Assembly: GCA_937988695.1 (NCBI GenBank)
Contig: CALKHM010000081.1
Coordinates: 1 to 9,245, forward strand
DNA: 9,245 nucleotides
Direction: 5' to 3'
DNA from: an uncultured Microbacterium sp.
GTDB taxonomy: Bacteria > Actinomycetota > Actinomycetes > Actinomycetales > Microbacteriaceae
Shown: positions 1-6,798 of the stretch, one piece after another
Layout of the letters: each line of letters begins with the position of its first letter
How positions within the stretch are numbered: the stretch's first letter is position 1
Translations under genes and position numbers: made by a program
The notes under the pieces: generated by a model
What the model was told of the DNA's origin: nothing
Seen by the model: only the letters and a program-made list of their open reading frames with translations
The model's database searches: none

Positions 1-219
1 CGTGCCGAGCACGCGCTCGCGCATCTTCCCGAGATCCAGTCGGTGGAACGGGTCAGACTACGCTGGGTCGGTCACCGCCTTCACGGCGATGCGATCGTCC
101 GGGCGGGATCGATGACCCTGGTAGACGCGGACCGCGTGGCGACGGACGCCGAGGCCGCGGTGAAGCGCCACCTGCCGAACCTCGATGAGATGACTGTGCG
201 CGTCGCGCCCGCGGGCTGA
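1..219 (+). CDS. Cation diffusion facilitator (CDF) metal efflux transporter, C-terminal end only
   Basis: Frame 1 is open from the window edge to a TGA at 217-219 and gives the last 72 residues of a protein whose start lies outside the window. The residues read like the cytoplasmic dimerisation domain of CDF transporters. A leucine/valine-rich beta-alpha-beta pattern opens around HLPEIQSVERVRLRWVGHRL, continues with an alternating hydrophobic strand and a helix (VATDAEAAVKRHL), and ends in a short strand (MTVRVAPAG). In this family the domain binds divalent metal, and the membrane part exports Zn, Cd, Co, Fe or Mn in exchange for protons. The substrate cannot be read from this fragment. An MFS permease gene starts 13 bases downstream on the same strand, so the two are probably co-transcribed. 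The family call is from overall pattern only, because the diagnostic membrane HxxxD residues lie off the window. Confidence 0.7.
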   Translation, partial: RAEHALAHLPEIQSVERVRLRWVGHRLHGDAIVRAGSMTLVDADRVATDAEAAVKRHLPNLDEMTVRVAPAG

Positions 220-232
220 GCATCGCGGCACG

Positions 233-1486
233 ATGACATCGCCTCCTTCTTCAGCCCCGACGGACCCGGCTTCGGCTCGCCGTGGCACGCTGCGGCCCTG
301 GCCTTTCATCGTCGCGTTCGGGATCGTCAGCCTGCTCGCGGACATGGTCTACGAGGGTGCGCGGAGCATCATCGGCCCGTATCTCGCCACTCTCGGCGCG
401 TCGGCCACGGTCGTCGGAGTCGTCGCAGGGGCGGGGGAATTCATCGGATACGGCCTGCGCGTCGTCACCGGCTACGCGGTGGTCCGCACCCGCCACTACT
501 GGACCTGGACGATCGTCGGCTACGCCCTCACCGTACTCAGTGTTCCACTCATCGGCGTCACCGGCGTTCTCGCGCCCGCCCTGCTGCTGTACGGCACGGA
601 GCGCCTCGGCAAGGCGGTGCGGTCTCCCGCGAAAGACACCCTGCTGTCGTACGCCTCGGCGAGCACCGGCCGAGGAAGCGCATTCGGCGTGCACCAGGCT
701 CTCGATCAGACCGGAGCGGTCCTCGGCCCTCTGCTGCTCGCCGCCATCCTCGGCTGGCGGGACGGCGACTACACGCTCGCGTTCGGTGCACTGATCATTC
801 CCGGCATCCTCGTGCTCGCCCTGCTCCTCTGGCTGCGCCACAGGGTTCCCGACCCGCTCAGCTACGAAGAGCCCTTACGACAGCGTGCGGAACAACCGGA
901 GCCTCCCGAGGCAGCACCCACGACTGAGCATCCGACGTCGCGCAGGCTCTCGGGGAAGTTCTGGCTCTACGTCGCCGCCGTCGGGATCCTTTCCGGCGGC
1001 GTCGCGTCCTTCCCCCTCCTCGCATTCCACGCGCAGTCCCGCGGGCTGCTCACCGACGCGCAGGTGCCGATCCTGTTCGCGGCGGCGATGCTCGTCGACG
1101 GTGCAAGCGGTCTCGTCATGGGACGCGCTTACGACCGATTCGGTCCCCGCACCCTGGTCCTGGTCCCGGTCGCCGCAGCCATCTCCGTCGTCGCCTTCAC
1201 CCACGACGTCACCCTCATCTGGGTCGGCGTCGCCGTCTGGGGCCTCGTCAACGGCACCCTCGATTCCACCGTCAAGGCGGTCGTGAGCGAACTCATCCCG
1301 TCCTCCGCGCGCGCGATCGCCTTCGGATGGCTCGCCTTCCTCCGCGGCGTAGGGCTTCTCATCGCCGGCGCCGTGCTCGGCTTCGCCTATGACCAGGGCA
1401 CTGCGGTCGTGATCATCACCGCGCTGACCGCGAACGTCCTGGGGCTGATCGGACTCATCGTGGTAATCCGCAAGGGGGCAGCGTGA
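233..1486 (+). CDS. MFS transporter, 12 predicted transmembrane helices, substrate unknown
   Basis: This 417-residue protein belongs to the major facilitator superfamily. Its N half (about residues 24-202) and C half (about 242-412) each hold roughly six hydrophobic helices. They are separated by a charged, proline/glutamate-rich cytoplasmic loop (about 203-241), the usual MFS layout. Conserved-looking stretches are ADMVYEGARSIIGPYL (36-51), GAGEFIGYGLR (66-76), ERLGKAVRSPAKD (123-135), HQALDQTGAVLGPL (154-167) and, in the second half, a motif-A-like GRAYDRFGPR (297-306). I recognise this as a widespread uncharacterised MFS subgroup, not a named drug pump. The ATG at 233 follows the CDF stop by 13 bases and has no good Shine-Dalgarno sequence, which suggests re-initiation or coupling behind the CDF gene. 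Being next to a metal efflux gene hints at an efflux role, but that is inference. Confidence 0.85.
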   Translation: MTSPPSSAPTDPASARRGTLRPWPFIVAFGIVSLLADMVYEGARSIIGPYLATLGASATVVGVVAGAGEFIGYGLRVVTGYAVVRTRHYWTWTIVGYALTVLSVPLIGVTGVLAPALLLYGTERLGKAVRSPAKDTLLSYASASTGRGSAFGVHQALDQTGAVLGPLLLAAILGWRDGDYTLAFGALIIPGILVLALLLWLRHRVPDPLSYEEPLRQRAEQPEPPEAAPTTEHPTSRRLSGKFWLYVAAVGILSGGVASFPLLAFHAQSRGLLTDAQVPILFAAAMLVDGASGLVMGRAYDRFGPRTLVLVPVAAAISVVAFTHDVTLIWVGVAVWGLVNGTLDSTVKAVVSELIPSSARAIAFGWLAFLRGVGLLIAGAVLGFAYDQGTAVVIITALTANVLGLIGLIVVIRKGAA

Positions 1487-1560
1487 TCGGGATAGTGACG
1501 GTCAGGCCGCTTCATTCCGCGGATGCCAGGTCTGCTTTCTCAGCCGCGACGATGAGCTCT

Positions 1561-1610
1561 GCGCGTATCCTGAGCCGGTTCTGGTTCCGGGTGAACCCAT
1601 TGAAAGGTGA
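1561..1610 (+). promoter_or_regulatory. Possible lgt promoter -10 element and ribosome binding site
   Basis: The 127-base gap between the MFS gene and lgt has no clear hairpin. A -10-like TATCCT lies at 1566-1571, without a convincing -35 at 17-18 bases. A good Shine-Dalgarno GAAAGG at 1602-1607 sits 6 bases before the GTG at 1614, and this decides the lgt start. The promoter part is weak. Read-through from the MFS gene is equally possible. Confidence 0.3.
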
Positions 1611-1613
1611 CCA

Positions 1614-2558
1614 GTGAGATCAAGCATTCCCAGCCCGCCGTCCTCGTGGGCGCAGTTTCAGATCGGTCCCCTGACGATCCACGCATACGCGCTGTGCATC
1701 ATCGCCGGTATCATCGCGGCGGTGCTGATCCTGGGGCATCGCCTGAACAGGCGTGGCATCGAGTCCGGTTTCGCCGTGGACATCGCCCTCTGGTCGGTGC
1801 CGCTCGGCATCGTCTGTGCACGCTTCTACCACGTGTTCACCCACGTGGGTGACTATTTCGCGCCCGGTGACAACCTGTGGAACGTGTTCGCCATCTGGGA
1901 CGGCGGCAACGCGCTGTACGGATCCTTGATCGGCGGCGCCATAGGTATCTGGATCGCGTGCCGCCGCGCGAAGGTCCGGTTCTGGAGCATCGCGGACGCC
2001 CTCGCCCCGGCGCTCCTGGTCGCTCAATCGCTCGGGCGTCTCGGCAACTACTTCAACCATGAGCTGTTCGGCCTCCCGACGACGCTCCCGTGGGGTCTGC
2101 AGATCGAATCCACCAACCCGAAGTTCCCGCCCGGGCTACCCGTCGGGACGCTGTTTCAACCGCTGTTCCTCTACGAGATCATCTGGAACCTGCTCGGGTT
2201 CGCGCTGATCCTGTACCTCGAGCGGCGCTTCACGCTGCAATGGGGCAAGGTGCTGGCCGCCTACCTCATCTGGTACGGCGCCGGACGCAGCTACCTCGAA
2301 TCGATCCGCATCGACCCGTCCAGCATCGGCTACCTCGGCATTCCCGCGAACGTGTGGGCGTCGCTCGCGGCCGTCGCCCTGGGCGTCGTCTTGTTCGCGA
2401 TCCAGACGAGGCGGCACACGGGCGCCGATCCGTCCCCGTTCACGAGACGATCCCGCGTGGCGCTCCACGCCACCGACGAATCCGTCACCGTGCCCGACGA
2501 CGATAACGGGCCCGCACCTGATCGTGGCGAGGAATGGGCACGCCCCGCGACCCGGTGA
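1614..2558 (+). CDS. lgt: Prolipoprotein diacylglyceryl transferase (Lgt)
   Basis: Lgt is a membrane enzyme that moves a diacylglyceryl group from phosphatidylglycerol to the lipobox cysteine of prelipoproteins, the first step of lipoprotein maturation. The 314-residue product has about seven hydrophobic segments and the family signature GRLGNYFNHELFG at residues 141-153, with R142, N145, H149 and E150. It also has the second conserved arginine region, YGAGRSYLESIRID (221-234). The N terminus (IHAYALCIIAG, 22-32) is typical of actinobacterial Lgt. After the last helix (about 264) comes a 50-residue hydrophilic tail rich in Asp, Thr and Pro, also common in actinobacterial versions. The GTG start is supported by GAAAGG six bases upstream. 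Housekeeping lgt in actinobacteria usually sits near the trp genes. Here it follows CDF and MFS transporters in a probable island, so it may be a second, accessory copy. Confidence 0.93.
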   Translation: MRSSIPSPPSSWAQFQIGPLTIHAYALCIIAGIIAAVLILGHRLNRRGIESGFAVDIALWSVPLGIVCARFYHVFTHVGDYFAPGDNLWNVFAIWDGGNALYGSLIGGAIGIWIACRRAKVRFWSIADALAPALLVAQSLGRLGNYFNHELFGLPTTLPWGLQIESTNPKFPPGLPVGTLFQPLFLYEIIWNLLGFALILYLERRFTLQWGKVLAAYLIWYGAGRSYLESIRIDPSSIGYLGIPANVWASLAAVALGVVLFAIQTRRHTGADPSPFTRRSRVALHATDESVTVPDDDNGPAPDRGEEWARPATR

Positions 2559-2592
2559 CTCCGACCAGACGCACTTCGCGGCGCGCCCAAGA

Positions 2593-2603
2593 TAGCGACG
2601 CTA
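2593..2603. repeat. Short palindrome in the lgt / zinc-module gene gap
   Basis: The gap from 2559 to 2708 holds one exact inverted repeat, TAGCG-A-CGCTA (arms 5 bases, centre 1). It could be a small operator or chance. No U-rich run follows, so it does not read as a terminator. I see no RNA gene, small ORF or clear promoter in the rest of this gap. Confidence 0.25.
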
Positions 2604-2708
2604 CCTGACGGGTGCCGATGCTGAACCGCGCCGAGCGAATGGGACCGCACCCTCGTAGCGGATCCCCGGGCACCCGGTGGTCATGAGGACGCCATTTCGC
2701 CACCATCG

Positions 2709-3281
2709 ATGAGGAAGCTGCGGCGCCTGACCCATCATGGGATGGTGACCGACGAACTCCCTCCTCAGATTCAGGCCATCGCCGACCGCATAGCGGACGT
2801 CTGGGGCGAGATCATCGACGTCGGATACGTCGTCGAGCAATGCAAGACGAAGTTCGGCGCCCTACGCTACTACGCCCGCCCCGAAGACACCGACGACGTC
2901 GACACCCAGATGACGTTCAACGAGATCATCTGGGCTGCCGAGGGCGAGAGCGGCAGCATCTGCGAGGACTGCGGCAACCCGGGACACCAGGTCACTCTCC
3001 GCGGATGGATCTGGACGCTCTGCCCTGAACACACCCAGCAACGCCGCGAGGAGACGGCCGGAACGCGGGTGAGCACGCCAGTTGAGTTCGCTACGGAAAC
3101 CAACCCATCTGATGACGTCGACGGCATCGGAGTGGATGGTCTGCCCCCAGGTCGGGACTGCCCCTCCTGCGGACAGCCTCTCGAACCCGGCCACATCGAC
3201 AGCAGCATCGCCCTGGTCTGGCTCTGCCCGACACACGGTCTCATCGATCGCACGACAAACCCGCTCTCAGACCCCCAATAG
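2709..3281 (+). CDS. Uncharacterised protein with two CxxC...CxxH zinc-binding modules
   Basis: I do not recognise a named gene. The 190-residue, soluble, acidic product has two similar cysteine/histidine modules. The first is C85-x2-C88 ... C105-x2-H108 (CEDCGNPG, then LCPEH). The second is C151-x2-C154 ... C173-x2-H176 (CPSCGQPL, then LCPTH). Each has the spacing of a small treble-clef or zinc-ribbon knuckle, with a Trp just before the second pair. The segment before the first module (KFGALRYYA at 48-56, then a helix NEIIWAAE) resembles a frequent but uncharacterised bacterial zinc-ribbon protein type, in which a KFG-x-LR-x-Y stretch precedes a CE-x-CG-x-PG knuckle. A charged, low-complexity linker (about 110-148) joins the modules. 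The start is uncertain: no Shine-Dalgarno precedes the ATG at 2709, and the ATG or GTG at 2742-2747 is an alternative. It converges on the broken dprA, 21 bases away. Confidence 0.65.
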   Translation: MRKLRRLTHHGMVTDELPPQIQAIADRIADVWGEIIDVGYVVEQCKTKFGALRYYARPEDTDDVDTQMTFNEIIWAAEGESGSICEDCGNPGHQVTLRGWIWTLCPEHTQQRREETAGTRVSTPVEFATETNPSDDVDGIGVDGLPPGRDCPSCGQPLEPGHIDSSIALVWLCPTHGLIDRTTNPLSDPQ

Positions 3282-3302
3282 CGCCACAGCAAATAACGCA
3301 GG

Positions 3303-3767
3303 CTACCAATACGCGGGCGCGATCCGGGAGAGCGAACGCGGGTCACCTCTGACCCACAGGCACAACGGGGCGTACGGGCCGAGATCCGTGAGCGCCGACG
3401 GCCAGCGTTCGTCAGCAGGCGTGACCAGGTGGACGCGGGCATGGACCGCCGCCCGGATCGCGAACGCGATCTGCTCGCGGTCCAGGCGCGGGCGCCACCG
3501 GTCCAGACCGCCGCGCAGCTCTTCGCGGCTCAGCCCGGCGGCATCCGCCGCGACCCCGCCCCGGGCCCCGGTCAGCACCTCGCGGAGTGCGGCCTCCGGC
3601 CCGAGAGCCGAGACGAGCGCACCGGCGATCCGGTCGCCCGGCTCGACCAGGCAGCTCCAGACGGCTGCGGCATACGCGTGCGCCAGCTGCGCGTCGTCGT
3701 CCAGGGGTGTGGGCAGCAGCGGCGCGACGACGCGGGTGTCGGCGTCCGCCCAGCGGAACTCGGTCAT
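3303..3767 (-). pseudogene. dprA: dprA, truncated: N-terminal 154 residues only
   Basis: DprA binds incoming single-stranded DNA during natural transformation and loads RecA onto it. Intact actinobacterial DprA is roughly 350-400 residues. This frame has the normal N-terminal helical part, including LTDLGPYAPLCLWVRGDPRSL (about 127-146), the segment that normally runs straight into the Rossmann fold with its G-S/A-R motif. Here it ends in RIAPAYW and a TAG at 3303-3305. The Rossmann domain is therefore missing, and no other frame downstream encodes it. The ATG at 3767 overlaps the comM stop by 4 bases (ATGA), and AGGGG lies just upstream, so translation would still begin. The product is most likely non-functional. 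The break coincides with a switch to less GC-rich, oppositely transcribed DNA, so disruption by an island or rearrangement is more likely than a point mutation. Confidence 0.85.
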
Positions 3768-5287
3768 GGTCGGATCCCCTTCTTCAGATACAGCGCACGG
3801 CCGATGTCGTCGATGCTCAGCCGATCCCGGCCGGCCAGGTCGCACAACGACCAGGCGACCCGCAGCACGCGGTCGTAGCCGCGCAGAGTGAGCGACCCGC
3901 GCTGCAAGGCGGCATCCAGCGCACGGCGCACCATCGGCGCGGGCGCCAAAGGCCCCTGCCGCAGCCACGGCCCCGGCACCTCGGAGTTCTGTCGCCAGCC
4001 CGTCTCGCGCAGGCGGAAGGCGGCACGCTCGCGCGCGGCCATCACCCGCCCCTTCGCCGCCGCGGTCGTCACCACCGCGGCGTCTGCGTCTCGGCGGGCC
4101 ACCACCACCCGCGACATCTGCACCTCGATGTCGATCCGGTCCAGCAGCGGGCCCGACAGACGCCCGAGGTACCGGCGGATGGCCGCCGGTGGGCATGTGC
4201 AATCCGCTCCGCGCACGCCATAGTTGCCGCAGGGGCACGGATTCGTCGCCAGCACGAGCTGGAACCGGGCCGGGAAGGCTGCCGTGAAACCCGCACGATG
4301 GATGACGATCCGACCGGTCTCCAACGGTTCTCGCAGCGCGTCCAACGTGCCCGCCGAATGCTCACCGGCCTCATCCAAGAACAAGACACCTTCGCTTGCC
4401 CGGGCGATCGCTCCGGGCCGGACAACGCGGGAACCACCGCCGACGAGGGCTGCGACGCTCGCGCTGTGGTGCGGCGCCTCGAACGGGGGTGTGCGGTCGA
4501 GGCGAGTCACCTCCGCGCCCGACAGTGAGCGGATCGATGCTGCCGTCAGCGCCGCCTCGTCACCGAGCTCGGGCAGGATCCCGGGCAGGCGGCGCGCGAG
4601 CATCGTCTTGCCGGCACCGGGCGGACCGATCATGAGCAGGTGGTGACCGCCCGCGGCTGCGACGATGAGAGCCTCCACGGCGTCTTCCTGGCCGATCACG
4701 TCGACGAGGTCGGGAACGGGCTCGTCCGGGTTCTGCGCGCTGCCTGTGCCCAAGGGCGTCATCGCCGGGCCGGGCTCGAGGTCGGCGCCGTGCAGGCGTG
4801 CCACGTCGATCAGCGCGACCGCGCCCACGGTCTGGATGCCATCGATCAGCTGGGCCTCGGGAAGGTTCGCCCAGGGGACCACGGCTCGGTCGATGCCGGC
4901 GCGGGCAGCCGCGCGCACGGCGGGGAGCACGCCGCGGACCGGCCGCAGCCGTCCGTCCAGGCCCAGCTCCCCGATGTGCACGGTGCGGGCGATCGAGCCG
5001 GCATCCATCCACCCGTCGGTGGCCAGGGCCGCGATGGCGATCGCGAGATCGAACCCGGATCCTTGCTTGGGAAGGCTCGCCGGCGACAGGTTGACCGTCA
5101 ACCGTCGCTTCGGCAACGGCAGGCCGCAGTTCTCGCTCGCGCTGCGCACGCGCTGCACGGCCTCGCCGAGAGCCTTGTCGGCCAGCCCGATGATGCGGAA
5201 CTCGGGGATCTGCTTCGTCTGGTCGGCCTCGACCTCGATGAGCGTCCCGTCCAACCCGTTGAGGGCCACCGCCCAGGTGCGCGTCAC
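3764..5287 (-). CDS. comM: ComM/YifB family AAA+ ATPase (Mg-chelatase-like)
   Basis: The 507-residue protein is full length for this family. ComM is a hexameric helicase that promotes branch migration during integration of transforming DNA. The N-terminal domain (about 1-170) contains VNLSPASLPKQGSGFDLAIA (66-85), a family hallmark. The AAA+ core has Walker A GPPGAGKT (221-228), Walker B VLFLDE (301-306), the cysteine-rich NPCPCGNYG (349-357) followed by C363 and C365, and LDRIDIEV (382-389). The C-terminal Mg-chelatase-like domain ends in LRGYDRVLRVAW and LCDLAGRDRLSIDDI. The frame stays open further upstream, but family alignment and a 4-base GTGA overlap with the yraN stop put the start at the GTG at 5287, giving TRTWAVALNGLDG. 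It is translationally coupled to yraN upstream and dprA downstream. All catalytic motifs are present although dprA is broken. Confidence 0.95.
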   Translation of the reverse strand: MTRTWAVALNGLDGTLIEVEADQTKQIPEFRIIGLADKALGEAVQRVRSASENCGLPLPKRRLTVNLSPASLPKQGSGFDLAIAIAALATDGWMDAGSIARTVHIGELGLDGRLRPVRGVLPAVRAAARAGIDRAVVPWANLPEAQLIDGIQTVGAVALIDVARLHGADLEPGPAMTPLGTGSAQNPDEPVPDLVDVIGQEDAVEALIVAAAGGHHLLMIGPPGAGKTMLARRLPGILPELGDEAALTAASIRSLSGAEVTRLDRTPPFEAPHHSASVAALVGGGSRVVRPGAIARASEGVLFLDEAGEHSAGTLDALREPLETGRIVIHRAGFTAAFPARFQLVLATNPCPCGNYGVRGADCTCPPAAIRRYLGRLSGPLLDRIDIEVQMSRVVVARRDADAAVVTTAAAKGRVMAARERAAFRLRETGWRQNSEVPGPWLRQGPLAPAPMVRRALDAALQRGSLTLRGYDRVLRVAWSLCDLAGRDRLSIDDIGRALYLKKGIRP

Positions 5288-5652
5288 ACCCACGGCACGT
5301 CCTCGACATGCTCGAGGCGCGCCGTCGCGGGATCGGCACCGGTGATCCCGATCACGTCGAGCCGGCATCGCCGACCGTGGGCCTGGTCCGGGTGCGCGAG
5401 GCACCAGGCATGTGCGAGCCGCCACAGTCGAGCGCGTTTACGTGCGTCGACGGCGGCGAGCGGGTCGCCGAACAGATCAGTGCGACGCGTCTTGACCTCG
5501 ACGAACACGAGTTCTCGCCCGGCATCGGCGACGACATCGACCTCACCGCCGGTCGAACGCCAGTTGCGATCGAGGATCGCGAAGCCGCGCGCGGTCAGGT
5601 GCGCGGCCGCACGGTTCTCCCCCGCCCTGCCGAGCTCGTCTTTCGCTGCCAT
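5284..5652 (-). CDS. YraN family (UPF0102) endonuclease-like protein
   Basis: This 122-residue protein matches the UPF0102/YraN family in length and motifs. The N terminus has LGRAGENRAAAHL, then GFAILDRNWR. The putative nuclease core is GEVDVVA (E37, D39) followed by LVFVEVKTR (E52, K54), the restriction-endonuclease-like E/D...ExK arrangement. The C-terminal part carries the usual basic RKRARLWRLAHAWCLAH helix. The cellular role is not established. In actinobacteria it sits directly before comM, as here, with a 4-base overlap, which suggests a DNA-processing role. The ATG at 5652 is preceded by GGGAG about 11 bases upstream. The extra HGRRCRLDVIGI strand near residue 92-103 is also family-typical. 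Confidence 0.93.
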   Translation of the reverse strand: MAAKDELGRAGENRAAAHLTARGFAILDRNWRSTGGEVDVVADAGRELVFVEVKTRRTDLFGDPLAAVDARKRARLWRLAHAWCLAHPDQAHGRRCRLDVIGITGADPATARLEHVEDVPWV

Positions 5653-5764
5653 GACGGCATGCTCCCGCGATCCTGTCCCGCCCCGCGGGCGTGCGGCGGA
5701 ATCTGTGGACAGCGACGAAGGATCCGCGGATCTCCCCTTGCTGGGCAGGAGAGGATGCGGACGG
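5653..5764 (-). other. Gap between DUF2469 gene and yraN, with a 12-base palindrome
   Basis: This 112-base gap contains an exact 12-base palindrome, GATCCGCGGATC, at 5721-5732. There is no following T-run on the minus strand, so it is at best a weak hairpin. A CAGGAT at 5670-5675 (minus strand) could be a -10 for yraN-comM, but no matching -35 is seen. No gene is visible here. Confidence 0.3.
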
Positions 5765-6085
5765 TCAGGAGTCCAGCGACAGTTCCTCGGGCAGGTGCAG
5801 ATCGCGGCGCTGCAGCTCCTCGACGTTGACGTCCTTGAACGTCAGCACGCGCACCGACTTCACGAACCGGTCGGCGCGGTAGATGTCCCACACCCAGACG
5901 TCCTTCATCGTGATCTCGAAATAGAAGTCGTGCTCGGTGTCTCGACGTACGACGTTCACCTCGTTGGCGAGGTAGAAGCGACGCTCAGTTTCGATCACAT
6001 AGGCGAACTGCGAGACGACGTCCCGGTACTCCTTGTACAGCGCCAGCTCGAGCTCGCGGTCGTAGTCGTCGAAGTCATCGTCCAT
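5765..6085 (-). CDS. DUF2469 family protein, conserved in actinobacteria
   Basis: The 106-residue acidic protein matches the actinobacterial DUF2469 family across its whole length. It starts with an acidic run (DDDFDDYDRELELALYKEYRD), then QFAYVIETERRFYLANEVNV (26-45), then FYFEITMKDVWVWDIYRADRFVKSVRVLTFKDVNVEEL. This family is known for its position between rnhB and yraN, and its function is unknown. There is no signal peptide or membrane helix, so it is probably cytoplasmic. The ATG at 6085 has GGAG at 6091-6094 with a 5-base spacer, a good ribosome site. A GC-rich hairpin lies between it and rnhB upstream, so its expression may be partly separate from rnhB. Confidence 0.93.
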   Translation of the reverse strand: MDDDFDDYDRELELALYKEYRDVVSQFAYVIETERRFYLANEVNVVRRDTEHDFYFEITMKDVWVWDIYRADRFVKSVRVLTFKDVNVEELQRRDLHLPEELSLDS

Positions 6086-6106
6086 GGTCTCTCCATCCTA
6101 GGTCGC

Positions 6107-6134
6107 GCCCGACGGTGTGCCCACGTCGTCGGGC
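6107..6134 (-). terminator. Hairpin between rnhB and the DUF2469 gene
   Basis: GCCCGACG (6107-6114) and CGTCGGGC (6127-6134) form an exact 8-base-pair stem with a 12-base loop, just after the rnhB stop on the minus strand. No U-tract follows, so it may act as a partial terminator, an RNA-stabilising 3' end, or nothing. Termination is an inference. Confidence 0.4.
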
Positions 6135-6141
6135 CTGGCCG

Positions 6142-6798
6142 TCAGAACAGGGTCGGAGCGTCGGCGATGGCCCACGAGGCGCGGTGGTAAGGACTCAGAC
6201 CGTGCGCGCGGATCGCCGCGCGGTGCACCGGGCTCGCGTAGCCCTTGTTGTGCACCCACTCGTACGCCGGATGCCGTTCATGCAGCCGCACCATCTGCGC
6301 GTCCCGTGCCACCTTCGCGATCACCGATGCCGCCGACGCGCTCGCACAGTCGCGGTCGGCCTTGATCTGCACGCGCACATCGAGCCCGCCCGCGACCGGG
6401 GCGATGTAGTCGTAGTTGCCGTCCAGGAGCACGATGGCCTCGTCGACGGCGACGCCCGCGTCGCGAAGCGCTCCGATGGCGCGCACGGCGGCCAGGCCGA
6501 GTGCGCGCATGATCCCGGACTCGTCGATCTCCGCCGCCGTCGCCCAGCCCACGGCGTGCGCGTTCACCCACCCCGAGGCGCGAGTGGCGACATCCGCCCG
6601 CCGCGGCTCGGGGACGAGCTTCGAGTCGCGCAGTCCGCTGGGAACCCGTCGCCGTGCCGTGGGCGCGTCGATCGCCACCGCGCCGACGGCCACGGGACCC
6701 GCCAGCGCGCCGCGGCCGACCTCGTCGCAGGCGATGAGCACGGTGCGCTCGCGCAACAACCGCCGCTCCAGCGTGAGCCGCGGCTCCACGACGGTCAC
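6142..6798 (-). CDS. rnhB: Ribonuclease HII
   Basis: RNase HII cuts the RNA strand of RNA/DNA hybrids and removes single ribonucleotides from DNA. The 218-residue protein has the DEDD catalytic set. ACDEVGRGALAGPV carries D25 and E26, LLDGNYDY carries D126, and KADRDCASASAASVIAKVARD (146-166) carries D148. DSK (58-60) and the C-terminal HNKGYASPVHRAAI and GLSPYHRASW blocks complete the family pattern. The frame is open further upstream, but the GTG at 6798 overlaps the lepB stop by 4 bases (GTGA) and gives a family-normal length, so I chose it. It is translationally coupled to lepB. Confidence 0.96.
   Translation of the reverse strand: MTVVEPRLTLERRLLRERTVLIACDEVGRGALAGPVAVGAVAIDAPTARRRVPSGLRDSKLVPEPRRADVATRASGWVNAHAVGWATAAEIDESGIMRALGLAAVRAIGALRDAGVAVDEAIVLLDGNYDYIAPVAGGLDVRVQIKADRDCASASAASVIAKVARDAQMVRLHERHPAYEWVHNKGYASPVHRAAIRAHGLSPYHRASWAIADAPTLF

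Noticed and set aside
2870..3442. Minus-strand 190-codon frame that could have continued dprA after a frameshift
   Set aside because: Its translation shows no G-S/A-R Rossmann motif or other DprA feature, and it runs antisense to the zinc-module gene. The dprA break is therefore not a simple frameshift.
5288..5425. N-terminal extension of ComM by 46 residues
   Set aside because: The extension lies inside yraN, is Arg/Pro-rich, and does not match the ComM family. The GTG at 5287 overlapping the yraN stop fits far better.
5704..5712. DnaA-box-like TGTGGACAG
   Set aside because: A single site with one mismatch, no cluster and no origin genes nearby. Most likely chance.
5721..5732. GATCCGCGGATC palindrome as a terminator or operator
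   Set aside because: It is exact, but there is no U-run and no nearby regulator. It is kept only as part of the gap description.
4640..6190. 516-codon open frame on the plus strand
   Set aside because: It lies antisense to comM, yraN and the DUF2469 gene, all of which have clear family motifs. Its translation is Arg/Ala/Asp-rich with no motif, which is usual for a shadow frame in GC-rich DNA.
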